64,000 nt of DNA, taken from assembly GCA_007570785.1 (NCBI GenBank), contig ML661796.1:352-64351 (forward strand), given 5' to 3'. A program made the position numbers and the translations under genes. Shown here in pieces: positions 12,301 through 27,300 of the stretch. The notes below the pieces were generated by a model. That model was not told the origin of the DNA. It did no database searches and saw only the letters and a program-made list of their open reading frames with translations. Origin of the DNA: Antilocapra americana. Its lineage: Eukaryota; Chordata; Mammalia; Artiodactyla; Antilocapridae. Each line of letters begins with the position of its first letter. Position 1 is the stretch's first letter.

Positions 12301-15300
12301 ACAGTTAAGTTTAGGGAACTTACTGCCTCTATGTCCAACAAAGAGGTACAAGACAATGCTAAATGTTAAAAAAAAAACCCAACAGTATGTCCATGATATA
12401 AAATGTATAAATAAACTATAAGTGATTAATGTAACAGCTGTTGTTCTAAAGCCCAATTCCTATGCCCTCATGGCCATCCCAAGCCACCAACAACAGAAGT
12501 ATCATTTTGTTAACTTTTAGCAATTACTTGTCCCCCAAAGGATAGTGTGTTTCTGCTTTGCTTTAGCTGTTTTGAGATATCTGACTAAATTGCCTCTATG
12601 GAAAAAAAGATTAAGATATACTGAATATGGAGGAAGATAAGCTTATGCTCAGTCCAAATGAGGTATAAATCTTTTTTTTCCCTCCTTTTTTGGCCATGCC
12701 GCAAAGCTTAGGGGACCTTAGTTCCCCAGCCAGGCAATGAACCAAGCAGTGAAAGTGCTGAGTCTTCAACCACTGGACTGACAAGGGAATTCCCTGAAAT
12801 GTACAAATCTTCAGTCGATTAAACAAAAATATATCCTGCATACATTCTGAAAATTGTGCACCACTTTTACTAAATAAATATTATTTCATTAAGTGTTGGT
12901 AACAGTATATTAATATATTTGGTTGATCATAAAGTGGCTAACTGTGGATAATCAAAGAAACCAAGACTATCAGTAAAATAAGGTGACCACATGGAGGCAT
13001 AGTATTTTAGTTCATGCGACAAATTTGTTTTATAAATAAATTAGGATTTAATAATTTATTAATTAAATTATATGAATTATAAATTGTATTAAAATATAAA
13101 TTACATAAATTATCAAATAAATAGGATTTATTTATCTAATAATCCTCATTAGAAAATGAGGATTTTCAGAAATCAGGAATAAATAATTCATAAAAGGACT
13201 GTTTCTGTTACAAAGAATTCACTGTGGAATTCCTTCAAAAATCAAAATTCATGAGTGTATTTAAAATTAAGTAATGCAGGTAGATCATAGAAAAAGCAAG
13301 GGAATTCCAGAAAAACACCTACTTCCGCTTCATTGACCATGCTAAAGCTGTTGACAGTCCAGATCACAACAATGGTGAAAAATTCTTGTAAGTCAATTAT
13401 ATTTCAATTAAAAAATAACAGAAACAGACTCCCAGACACAGAAAATAAGCTTATGATTACCAAAGGGGAAGGCGGGGGGAAGGGGTAAATTAGGAGTTTG
13501 GGATTAGCAGATATACCCTACTATATACAAAATAAACAGTAAGGCCCTACTTCACTGTTTGCTTTCACTGCTGGGTTCACTCCCTGGTTGGGGAACTAAG
13601 ATTCCCCTAAGCTGTGCAGCATGGCCAAAAAAGAAAAATTAAGGATTTATACTTCACTTGGACTGAGTATAAGCACAGGGAAGTATATTCAGTATCTTAT
13701 AATAACCTATAATGGAAAAGAATATGAAAAAGAATATCTATATATGTGTATCTGAGTCACTTTGCTGTTCACCATAAAGTAACACAAAATTTTAAATCAA
13801 TTCTACTTCAATTAAAAAAAAATGAAGGCATGTGATAGTCAAAATATCAGTATGATATTTTTTGGAACCCACATACTGACCTGACACATGTTAGGTTCTA
13901 TGTATGGAAATTACCCTACAGCTCCTGATGGAAAGCTGCTCAGCCACAAATGGCTGGATGTGCTCTCTCCAAGTATGGAAAATACCTAAGGGCCATCCAC
14001 TATCAGAGCTGGAAGGAACTGCAGGGACCACCTAGAGCATGGCATTCATCCAACCCATCTGTACACTAAACATCAGTTCCAAAACGGGCTAAGTAAGAAG
14101 TTGCGGCAAGAAAATACAAGCATTGTGCCAGTGTGACTGGTGCAATGCTCTTTATTTTAAAGAAAGTTTGCTTCCTATGTTCTCTGAACTGGGGAATAAA
14201 ATGACAGTGACAGTTCCCAAACTACCTTGAGATTTTCTGGTTGCTGAAATGAACTTGTTAGTGAAGGAACTCACCTTCACAGACCATATCCTTTGGGCCT
14301 GCAGCCTCAGAGTTGTTAATGGTGTTAGAAACGGCTTTGCTTTTCATTCCCATAGTACCTAATAACGTGCGGGGTAAAGGTGTCGGGGGGCAATTCTTTT
14401 GAATTTGCCTCCTAGGAAAAAGTAACAGTTAATGGAGGAAGTCTGGTATGGTTTTATAATATATATGTGCTGATTTTTACCGTACCATTTCACACACTAT
14501 AATGTCTTGATGTTATGATATGATATTTTATAATAGAGAAAGGTAAATAAATGTTTAAAGGCTTTTCCCTTTATATTTTCATTACCACGCATACTACATT
14601 ATTCATGAAACAATGATGCGAGATTTATCCTGGTAAAACATATATCAGGAACAGCTGCAAATAAGCTACTTACCTAGCAATGATGGGAGATGGTGGACGC
14701 CACTTTCTTATAGGAGATGACGACAATCTGTAACACGGTATCTGTGATGGTGGTACACGCTTCTTGGTAGTAGGGTTTGAGGCCTGTTCGTCCATTTCTG
14801 ATTTCTGAACAAATCAATATAATCATATAAAAAATTACTAGTATTAGCTTTTGTGGCTGCCTTTTCAACAGAAAAAAATTCTGAGTAAAATGCTCCTAAA
14901 ATCCCAATTTCCTTGTCATGCATGAGACTTAGATACAGACATTCATTCTTCCAGACTAACATTTCATATTATACAACTCAAATGTTATACAGGTCATAGA
15001 AATAATTTAAAAGAATTCTTTTACTTCAAAACTTAATTTTATTTTTAACTCCTAATTGAGCTCTGCAATAGTTCTCAAAAACATCCCTTCAGAGTTTGGA
15101 GACATAATTCATATAAACTGCTATATTTTGTCCCTTCTATTAAAAATTATCTAATATTCCAGCTCTGGGGGGAAACTCTGGGACAATGAATATCCGATAA
15201 TTTTAAATCATGAAAGTGAATATATTTTATCATAGAATGCTGTATGTTGTGAAATCTGACCCATCATCATCTATATAACAAAAAATACAGATTTTAATAG

Positions 15301-18300
15301 AAAATCTGTCAATGAAAGGCACTTGTCAAACCTGTGGAGAATCTTTCACTTTACCTTGGAAGATATTTCCATGGTCACCTCAGGGGAGGCCTCCAAGGGT
15401 GCCTCCACACTTGCCTCAGAAGGCCCTTTCATGCTCTCCTTAGGGAGCACCTCCATACTCTCCTCTGGGAGTGCATCCATGCTTGCCTCTGAGAATGCTT
15501 CTACACTCTCCTCGGGGGATGTTTCCACACTCTCCTCGGGAAGTGTTTCCATGCTCACCTCAGGAAATATGTCCACACTAGCCTCAGATGACGCTTCTGT
15601 GCTCAGCTCCTGGGACGAGTCCATGCTCACTTCAGGAGACGGGTTTACACTCACAACTGGGGATGAGTCTGTGCTCATCTCCAGGGATAGATCCATACGC
15701 GCTTGAAGGGATAGGCTCTCACTCGTCTCAGGTGATGTTTCCACATTCGTAGAGGGTCCTTCCATGTTCACTTCCAGCTGTGCTTCCACACTCACCTTGG
15801 GGTATTCTTTTATGCTTACTTCTGGGAGTGCATCCACACTCATTGTGGGCGGTGCTTCCATGCTCACCTCTGGGAGTGCATCCACGCTCACCTTGGGGTG
15901 TTCTTTCACGCTCTCCTCCAGGAGAGCTTCCACATTCACCACAGGGTGTTCTTTCATGTTCTCCTCGAGGAGTGCTTCCACATTCACCTCAGAGTGTTCT
16001 TTCGTGTTTGCCTCCAGGTGTGCTTCCACACTCACCTCGGGGTGTTCTTTCATGCTCTTCACTGGGAATGCTTCTACACTCACTTCAGGGGCTGCTTCCA
16101 CATTCACCTGAGGGGATTCATCCAAGCTAGCCTTGGTGAGTGCTTCAACGCTCACCTCAGGGGGCACTTCCACACTCGCCTTAGGGGCTACTCCCACACT
16201 AGTCTTGGAAGGTATTTCTACCTTCTCCTGGAAAGGCATCACTGCTGTTGACTTGCGAGGCACTATGGTACTCTTCAATTTATCACTGCTATGCTTAAGC
16301 AGGGGCATGTTTACATACTTCATTACACTGCGGATGCCTGTAGATAAACAAGAACAGAGAGTGAAATTCCACACAGGTAGAAATCTGACAAGACGGAAAT
16401 GTACCATTAGCAGTATAAAACCAAAAACAGAGCCATTTATTAGGAAATCACAGGGATTACACACCATACTGAAAAGTTTAGTGAAATGGATCACAGACAC
16501 AAGACAGAAACATCCCAAAGTGGTACTGCAGAGGCACCACCACTAAGAGAGAGGCATTGTGAAAGCAACAGAGCTCTCTAGATGAAAATAAGATGCTTCT
16601 CCAAAGCTGACGTCTGCAATAAGCATTTCTATTTTAATCACACTATAGTTCAGAATGATTTTCATAGACAATCACAAAACCTTGGACACTTATAAAAAGT
16701 AATCTAAACAAAGTCACCAGGGCCAGGGAGTTTGCCATTACAGGTGATTACATAAGACACTTTATATATGATTGTTTTAAAATAAACAAGAGCATTTTCT
16801 CACCCAAACTAAAAACTGTAGTAAGACAGTAATCAGAACAGGAGGAGAAAACGGCAACCCACTCCAGTATTCTTACCTGGAAAATTCCACGGACAGAGGA
16901 GCCCCATGGGCTACAGTCTATGGGTTGCAAAGGGTCGGACATGACTGAGTGACTAACACACAGTAATCAGAATGGGCTAGACCTCCAAAGTCTCTTCCAG
17001 TTTTAACAATCTAAACATTTTTAGCCTAAGAAATGGAAAAAATTATAATATCTGGTACTAGTTAGATGGAGGAAAGGGATAATATCAATGTTGGGAACTA
17101 GACTGGTGGAAGTATGGATTGGCACATGCTCCATGGGAAGCATTTTGGCAATAGTGCATCAAAAGCCACTCTGAAAAGTACATACTCTTTGTTCCAGCAA
17201 TTCCACTTTTAGGTTATCCTTAAGATAAAATTTAAAAAAAATGAGTATGTATGTGTTTAATTAATACAGCATTATTTATAATACTGAAACAACTAAAAAT
17301 ATAATCTAAACACAAAATTTGGACTACACTAAGGCAAGTCATTAAGAGTAATAATATGCAATTTTTAGACACAGAAAATGGTCTAAATGGTCTATTTTGG
17401 GTCTAAACAAAAGCAGGTTGTGATTGCACTGTATTAAAACTATGTAAATACAGTTTACAAAGAGAAATATTCAGTTATCAGTGAGTATTGGGATTACAGG
17501 AAATTACATTAAATTTTTTACACTCAATATTTATTGGTTTAAATATTTATTAATTTCAAATAAACTTTTTTTTGTGGGCCTCACCATGCAGCTTGTGGGA
17601 TCTTGGCTCCCTGACCATGGATTGAACCCAGAGCCTGGGGAGTGAGAGTGCAATATCCTAACTACTGGATGGCCAGGCAAGTCCCTAAACATTTTTAAAA
17701 AGGTATTTGACAGTGGCTTTCTTAAGACTTGGTAAATATACCAAAAAGACTCAGCTATTTTTCAGTTCCTTACTTTTGGCAGAGAAAGCATTTTACTTAC
17801 ATATCTGTATGTGCCTAATCACTTATTTAACACTGACAGTTTGTGTTACAGAAAATAAAAGTATAATAACTAGATTTCTAATAGCCAAAGAAATTTAAGA
17901 CAAACTATTGAGGTTTTTGATGGGAGTAACATATTTTAAAAAGTAATCAGAATAATAATTAGAAAAGGCAGAGGAATCAGAGATCAGATTGCCAACACTC
18001 ACAGGATCACAGAAAAAGCAAGAGAATTCCAGAAAAAACATCTGCTTATGCTTCAGTGACTACACTTTGACTGTATGGATCACAACAAACTTTGGAAAAT
18101 TCTTAAGAGATGGGAATACCAGACCACCTTACCTGCCTCCTGAGAAACCTGTATGAAGGTCAAGAATCAACAGTTAGAACCAGACATGGAACAATGGACT
18201 GGTTCCAAACTGGAAAGGAGTGCGTCAAGGCTCTATATTGTCATCCTGCTTATTTAACTTCTATGCAGAGTACATCAGACTAAATGCCAGGCTGAATGAA

Positions 18301-21300
18301 GCACAAGCTGGAATCAAGACTGCAGGGAGAACATCAATAACATCAGATATGCAGATGATGATACCATCCTTATGGCAGAAAGTGCAGAGGAACTAAAGAG
18401 CTTCTGGATGAAAATGAAAGAGGAGAGTGAAAACGCTTGGCTTAAAACATTCAAAAAACAAAGATCATGGCATTTGGTCCCATCACTTCATGGGAAATAG
18501 ATGGGAAAACAATGCAAATGGTGACAGACTTTATTTTCTTGGGCTCCAAAATCACTGCTCCAAAATCACTGCAGCCATGAAATTAAAAGACACTTGCTCT
18601 TTGGAAGACAAGCTATGACAAACCTAGACAGCATATTAAAAAGCAGAGACATCACTTTGCTGACAAAAGTCCATATAGTCAAAGTTACAGTTTTTCTAGT
18701 AGTCATTTATGGATGTGAGAGTTTGACCATAAAGCAAGCATCAGTCTGACTGATGTCCAAAAAGGACACTTTTGTTGGGATGAGCATACAAATGATTGAA
18801 TAAATAAAATTGATGCTTTTGAACTGCCGTATCAGAGAAGACTCTTGAGAGACCCTTGGACGACAAGGAAATCAAATCACTCATTCCTAAAGGAAATCAA
18901 TCCTGAATATTCATTGGAAGGGCTGATGCTGAAAATGAACTTATAATACTTTGGCCACCTGATGCGAAGAACTGACTCTTTAGAAAAGACCCTGATGCTG
19001 GGGAAGACTGAAGGCAGGAGAAGGGGATGACAGAGGATGAGATAGTTGGATGCCACCACTAACTCAATGAACATGAGTTTGCGCAAGCTCTGGGAGTTGG
19101 TGATGGACAGGGAAGCCTGGTGTGCTGCAGTCCATGGGGTTGCAAAGAGTCAGACATGACTAAGCAACTGAATTGAACTGAACTGAATCAGAATATCTCA
19201 CAATACACTGGGGAGAGATGGTAGAAAATAATTTGACACACATACAACTAGGCAGAAACAAAGTCAGGAATTTGAATCAAGAGAAGTAAAGCTGCACTAC
19301 AACAAAGTCTATGATAGCACTTTGGTTCACTAATCACATGGATATTGACCAAAAAACAAGCAAAGGGGGAGGGATATATTCTGGAAAGGAAAAAAGTGGA
19401 GGGGAAAAAAGAGAAAAAGGATGGGAACAATGCATTAGAGCTCTCTACAACTGAGGACTTATTACCCAGAGGCATATTTAACATGATATGTGACCCATAA
19501 CCCTGAAAATCTGTTTTTCCCAATCATCTTTTAAACATTTTTTTACATGGACCATGTTTAAAGTCTTTATTGAATTTGTTACAATATTTCCTCTGTTTTA
19601 TGTTTTGTTTTTTTAGCTATGAGGCATGTGGGATTTTTAGCTCCCTGAAGAGGGATCAAACCTGGACCCCTGCATTGGAAGGCAAAGTCTTAAACACTGG
19701 ACTGTCCCTATTTTACTAATAATCTTTATGTTCTTAATTAAAAGCTAAAGAGCCACTCAATGTTATTCTTCCACATTTTAAGAAAAAAAGAAAATTAGTT
19801 TTCACTCTTGATATTATTTAGGTTTTTCCGTGTACCTAAAATTCAGCCGTTTTTATAATACTGTAATATATTTAAGCACAGGTCAAGAAACTCACGGTTT
19901 TAAAATTTAACAATCACCAAAATTCTTTATCTCATCCTATAAATTACCCTGGTAACTACTCCACTATGCTTACCAACATAAAATATGCAACATAAAATGT
20001 TGCACAGGCTCACTCATTTGCAAAGTATTGATTCAAATTATTTTTATGCCTTTCTGTAAAAAATTAAGTGATATAACCTACTTTTTAATACAAATGCTAA
20101 CATTTTCAGGCACTCTATCCTATGCTTATTACCTGGATTATTGCTATTAAACTACTAATGAAGCAGTACTTTTGTTCCTGGCTACTGACACTTTTGTTGG
20201 GATGAGCATGCAACCGATTAAAGTATTCTCCCAAAGAGAGGTATATATCTAACAAACTAAATAATGACAACAAACAGAAAAGACTCAGTTTGAGGTCTCA
20301 CAAATAAATGAAGAAAGTAAGAAAGAGCAATGTGAACTGCTCTAAAGATAAGAATCCCAGCCTAAAAGCAGAGGCAATTGAGAACCACACATACATAACA
20401 GGACCAAACACTGCCACCTGAGGGGACTGCACTCTTAGGGAAGATAAGACCTGAATAGACAGGCAAAGGCCCCAGCATACCATAGTAATCCCAATGTGGG
20501 GATCCAGGTAATGTATCTAACAGAACCATACCCAATGTATGGAGTCTCTACAGAGAAACTCACATGTGGAGGAAAAAGTTGTGCATGACAAAACCACCTT
20601 GACATGGATTCCTCCAAATATATGTCACTGACAGTCACATTTGTCAAGTCCATTGCCACTAGCTCCCCAGGACTGAGTGAATTAAGTAAAGCTTGCTCCA
20701 ATAAACTTTGAAGTTCATGAAGACCCCTGCCACAATGACATTTGTTTTAACAGGATGTGACCTGAATCCTCTGTAAGTGAACAGTTTGTTGTGAAACAAA
20801 AAGGAACAATCATGTTTAATAGGGAAAACTTAAGGGGAAGGTGTCAGAAACAAGAATAAACAAGTACTTCAGTAATAATTTTGAAATCTTATGTGTAATG
20901 ATCAGCAATGAAAACATATCCAAAGGTTAGATGTGGATTATGCTGTGAAGCAGCAAAGCTTTGAAGTTCAAAATATGGCCAGTAATTTAAAACTTCTATA
21001 TAAGAACTGATGAAATGTTCGAAGGAATCAAGTGCTTCAGGACAAATCTATCTACACCAACATTCTATGGTCTAGTTCTCTGCTTCATAGCAGAATTATA
21101 CATTTTATTGTTATATGACACTTACTGAGAATCAGACCTTCCAATAAAATTCAGCTTTAGGAAAAAGAAAAAAAAAATAATAAAGAGATTCTTCCGGCTT
21201 CAGCCAAATAAGCATGTCACCAAAGTATATTTTTTAGTCAAAGAAGGGATATTTTGGCTTCCAATATTTTGGAATGGCTTCTCAAGCAGCTGAATGTTGA

Positions 21301-24300
21301 TATAAATGTAACACATTTAAACCACCAGTTAAGATTGGCATTTAGAAATAACTAACCAGGTCTTTTTTCTTCTACTTGTTCTGCTTCTGTAGATGAATTC
21401 AGTCTGCTACATCTTCTATTCAAAGATGAACTTCGCCTCTTTTCTGGTGTTTCTGGAGATCAAAGGCAAAGAAATAATACTTTTTAAGAAAATTAAGACA
21501 ATTTTTGGCCATTCCACATAGTATGTGGGATCTTAGTTCCCCAACCAGAGATCGAACCCGCAACCCCTGCATTAGGAGCATGGAGTCTTAACCAGTGGCC
21601 TGCCAGAAGTCCAGGAACATTACTACTTACAAGCCATTTAAATAGATTCCTTCAGGAGTGAGCCACTCCTTTTTTCTAAACATTTTTTTAAATCTTCTCT
21701 ACTCTTCCTTGTAAGAATTTTTTTAAATTTCAAGTATTATGGAGAGATTCTACATGCCCAAAGTTAAAATCAGGTTACTCTTTAAGTTACCCAAAGAGAA
21801 ATAAAATTATCTAGGAAATAATAAAAAAAGAGAAAATGTCTCATACTAACTGACAATATCAAAATTCCCAAATCAGGAATATACAACGTATAATTCGAGA
21901 CACAGTCCATGACATCCATTACTAAACTATAATTTATACACTTTAGTTTTAATATTTTTTTTTTGGCTGCACTGCATGGCTTGCAGGATCTTAGTTCCCC
22001 AATCAAAGACTGAATCCCAGGCCAAAGAGGTGAAAGCACAGAGTCCTAACCACCAGACTGCCAAGGAATTCTCTCAACTAGCATTTTTAAAATAAAAATA
22101 ATAATTAATATTTGGCACAGAGTCACAATTTTAGCAACCCAAACTAGTCATATGGGAAAATAATCCCTTCTGGATAGACGCTTCCATTTCAACTATTCTG
22201 GCTCAGAATACTAATGGAAGTCTGTTTAAAGAACCCTTTGGGGAATTCCCTGGAGGTTCATGAGTTAGGACTCTGTGCTGTCACTGCCAAGAGTTCAATG
22301 CCTGGTTAGGGAACAAAGATTCCCACAAGCCGAGTGGCCAAAAGAAGGAAAAAAGGATTCTTTGGGGGAGCTATAGATTAAAGTAAATGTTGATAATATG
22401 GCATCATTTTAATTCTAGAACTTTTGCACAGCACAACCCATAGAAATGTAATCAATTCAATCATGTGATGAGATCACCTATCCCTTATTATCACATTGCA
22501 AGAAACGACAAAATAGTGTGACGTTACACTAAGCCAGCACTGAGTAGAACAAAAATAGACTATTTGAATCAGTCAAGATTTAAAGAAAGGCTATTTAGGA
22601 ACTTCCCTGGTGGTCCAGTGATTAAGGCTGTATTTTCACTGCAGAGGGCGTAGGTTAGATCCTTAGTCAGGGAACTAAAATCCTGCATGCTGCACACACA
22701 GCACAGCCAAACATATTTTTTTAAAAAATATATAAAGCAGCCTATTTAAAATATTACAGGTTAGATCATGAACTTCATTTGAGTTTGAAATGTTCATCTC
22801 TCTGGATTGAACAGGTTTTATTTCAGTTTGAAGGGATTTTTACAAAGGTAAGCCAGTGAAAATATCGATTTTATTTTCCATGGAATCATTAATTACAGCA
22901 TTCATCATTTCAGAGTGTACAATATACTATACCTTTAAGCAAGTTATTTCATAAAGTATCTTCTACACATACCATCTTGGATTAAAAACAAGATATCATT
23001 TTAAAAATTACTTGGCATTGTTTCTTCAGTGCAATTTAACTCATTACTAACTCGAAAGTCATTACCTGTCCCTTTTCTTTACATGTTTCACTAATACAGC
23101 AGGTACACATATTAACGAAAACACACTAGCATTTGCTCACTGTGTTAGTGAAGTTGCTCGGTCGTGTCTGACTCTTTGCGACCCCATGGATTAGCCTACA
23201 AGGCTCCTCTGTCCATGGAATTTTCCAGCAAGAGTACTGAGTGGATTGCCATTTCCTTCTCCAGGGGATCTTTCCGACCCAGGGATTGAACCCAGGTCTC
23301 CCATATTGCAGGCAGACACTTTACCATCTGAGCCACCAGGGAAGCCCACTCACTATATTAAAAATGTAAGAAACGTCTGTGGAGAAATCTTTGCTAATTC
23401 CTCCAAAAAATTAGATAGTAAAACAGGGTCAACACTTGTGAAATAATTAAAATAAAATGAAAGTATATAAATATGACATTGCAGTGAATGTTATCTAATT
23501 TTTCTAAAGAATTGAGTTTGTGAATAATAAATTTATTATATGACAAGCAAGGTGCTAGAGAAAATCTTCCCATATTAATCTATGAATGAACCTTGGCTAT
23601 ACATTAAAGTGCTCTGGAAAAGCACACTAAGATTAACGATGGAAAGTGGATCAACTTCTGTTGGACTATTTATTATAAGAGAAAATGAGATGAGTTAAAA
23701 CTGACAAATAACAAAAGATCTCTCAAGTTCATTGTTGAAAATTTTAAGAGTTCTAAAAGTACAAATAATGTAATTTAAGTATGAACAAAACAAAAAATCC
23801 TTTTCCAACATATATTTAGACAAAAATGGAAATCCTTCCCACTAAGTTAACCACTGCTACAATTAACTAATTATATGCTTTAAATGATATCCAGAATCTT
23901 TTTCAACACTGGAATTTTGGAGCAATCAGCATGCTCAGACACCTAATAACACAAAAGAAACATTTTTAATTCAAACTATAATTATGCCTTTGTTTCAATT
24001 CACAAGGTACAGAAATGGTATATCTTTTCTACAGCTAAGTTTGAGGGAATGAAGTGGAATATGTTTGCCATGTCTTTTTCCTGCAAAGATCATGTCTGTT
24101 TTTTTCCTCTGGAAAGAAAAAGGATTTTGTTTTGATGAATACGGTTGTCTAATCCATTTCAACTATCAATGTAGTTGAAATACTACAAAATACTACAAAA
24201 GCACCATGCAGTATAAGCCAGATATAGTCACTGATACACACAGGTAAAGATTTTCTTTAAAAAAATAAGGAATGCTAAGGAATTCCCTGTGGTCCAGTTG

Positions 24301-27300
24301 TTAGAATTCCACACTTTCACTGCCAAGGGTGCATGTTCAATTCCTGGTCAAGAAACTAAGGAGTGCTAATTAAAAGGGCAAAGAACGGGAGCAAAATGTA
24401 TTTGAAGTATCTGCAGTAGATAAGTTTTATTTTAAAGCGCACTGCATTACCTCACAAAGAGTTGTAAAGTAGAGCTTAGAAATATTCTCTCATTAACACT
24501 GTTAAAAACCACTTTCTTTGCTTTGGGGAAAAACACAGACTTATTAGTGGAATGTACAGTTTAAAACCATGATCAAATGACCAAAAAATTATGATCAGAT
24601 GACCAAAATATAAACCACAGAAGAGCAGGGTGGAATGGAAATCATTGCATTTCTTGGGGTCTTAATTATAAAAGGTAACTATACTTGCTTGTCAACTTTA
24701 CATATACATGAAGCAGATCAACCTGTCCACTGCTATATATATGCTATTAGTTTTCTTAAATTAGGTAACATTCATGAAACTTAACAGAAATTGAATGGAC
24801 TACTCTAGTTCCTGGAAAAATGGATTTCAGTTTTAGGTTAGACAGAATATGGATTAATTCTAAAAATAAATTATTGTGCCACTTCATGGCAATGTCTTTT
24901 GGTCAAAATATATTTCATAGCTGTTGGGCTACCTGAGCCCAACAAACCCATCTGATATGATTAGTACACAAACAAAGAAACAAGGGGCTTCTCTGGTGGT
25001 GCAGTGGTGGAGTCTGCCTGACAATGCAGGGGACATGGGTTGGATTCCTGATCTGGGAGGACCCCACATGCTTTGGAGCAACTAAGTACATGTGCCACAA
25101 CTACTGAAGCCCATGCGCCTTAGGGCTCATGCTCTACAACAAAGGAAGCCACCACAATGACCGGCCTGTGCACTGCAACTAGAGTGTAGCCCCTGCTCAC
25201 TGAAACTAGAAGCAACAAAGACCCAGCATAGTCAAAAATGAAAAATGCTAAATAAGAACAGGGATTTATACTGATGAAAATACAAAAAAGTAATGACCAT
25301 CTCTACTGTGAAACAATGTAGTGCTCTTCTAAAATAAATAAATCTAAATATCCTACGATCTAAAGAGTAAGTGGTACTGTAGAAATACATATAAAGACTT
25401 GATTTCACTGGTTTGAAACTCAGTAAAATACATGAGTTTCCTACTCCTTGGAAGGAAAGTTATGGCCAACCTGGATAGCATATTGAAAAGCAGAGCTATT
25501 ACTTGGCCAACAAAGGTTCGTCTAGTCAAAGCTATAGTTTTTCCAGTGGTCATGTATGGATCTGAGAGTTGGACAGTGAAAAAGGCTGAGTGTAGAAGAA
25601 TTGATGCTTTTGAACTGTGGTGTTGGAGAAGACTCTTGAGAGTCCCTTGGACTGCAAGGAGATCCAACAAGTCCAACCTAAGGAGATCAGTCCTGAGTGT
25701 CCATTGGAAGGACTGATGTTGAAGCTGAAACTCCAATACTTTGGCCACTTCATGCGAAGAGTTGACTCACTGGAAAAGACACTCATGCTGGGAAGGACTG
25801 GGGGCAGGAGAAGGGGAAGACAGAGGATGAGATGGCTGGATGGCATCACCAACTCGATGGACATGGGTTTGGGTGGACTCTGGGGGTTGGTGATGGACAG
25901 GGAGGCCTGGCGTGCTGTAGTTCATGGGGTCACAACGAGTTGGACATGACTGAGCGACTGAACTGAACTGAAAATACATGAAACAAATACTTACTCTTGG
26001 CAACAGAATTTCGAAGACTACTAGATGACATTTGTCTATGTAATCCAGAAGTCCCCTGCTCAAGCTTTTCAGTATATGTAGAAGGTTTGTTGACTGAGAA
26101 AAGATACATGATTTACTGTACTCATATTTAAAAAAACATCATTAGCTGAAACAAGATGAGCTCATGACATACTTACACAGAGCATAAACATGTATTAATT
26201 AGGTACAAAACGCTCACTGTCAATCATTCCTTATAAATTATGGAAATTTAACTTACATTTTATGCAGTTGCTTAGAATTACATCCACACATAGGAAAAAT
26301 TGTAGTGCATCAATAGTAAACAGGGCAATTTATTTTTAAAATACACACTGGATAATAAAGCTATCAATTATTATTCGTTCTTACACAGATTACAAGTTTA
26401 AATGGTAAGATTTTGGATATACTGTATAAAGTTATTATAAAATTTTACTTGTTTCTTTGGCAATCTCACATGACACAAATTTAAGTGCATGCCAAGGAGT
26501 ACACGGCAGTGTTTTCACTTAGAATACAAAGCTAAAAACCCGTTGTAAATGCAACCTTATACTAATAGCCAATATTTACATGTGAAAATGAATGAACTTA
26601 AAGTTTAGCAGGTGCATTAATTACCAGTCTTATTTTGGGAATTTACTGTTGTACAGCCTTCCCATGACCATCTTTTTTGACGGTCAACCCGGCTGCTCCT
26701 TTCCAGTGTACGATGAAGGACGGCTTTGAATTTCTCCTATTTAAAATAAAAGCCAATAAATTTTTACGTATGTATTATATTTAGTAGTATAATTCTGATC
26801 TGTCAGTTATAAAATACACCACCACCAAATTTTTTAATTAGGCAAATTTTTTTTATACAAAAGTTAAAATTACAAACATCTCAGGTATGAATTCATACTT
26901 TCCCAACTAATTAGGTTTTAATCTTATGGATATGAATTGAGAAACTGACCATGCTTCCCTCTTTGCTTCTATCATTAGGAAATTTAGAAATAAAGGTGTA
27001 GCCTATTCCAGCAACTATACAAGGACTGAGTAGTATGCTTTGATGTATGTTAATCATACCTTATGTTTTATTATTTTCTTACTTTAAGTCTCCCCTCTGC
27101 TTGATTCCCTCAAACATTTATTTTCTCATCTGGTTGTGGTATGTAGTTTTTAAAATATACCTTAAATTCTTTGTAGAATGAGGCAGGATAAAAAATCAAT
27201 TAATACATACAAGTGAACTATGCCAGATCATCTATTATATCCACATTTCTAACTTCTTAAATTCTGGTGTTAACTAATCAAGTTTTTAAAAAGAGATGTG

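Noticed and set aside
16338..16518. Upstream extension of the exon 8 frame to an ATG at 16518
   Set aside because: A good acceptor at 16338-16339 joins in phase with exon 7; the extension is intron sequence.
25432..25949. Plus-strand reverse-transcriptase-like open frames
   Set aside because: They belong to a 5'-truncated BovB LINE with a target duplication, not a host gene.
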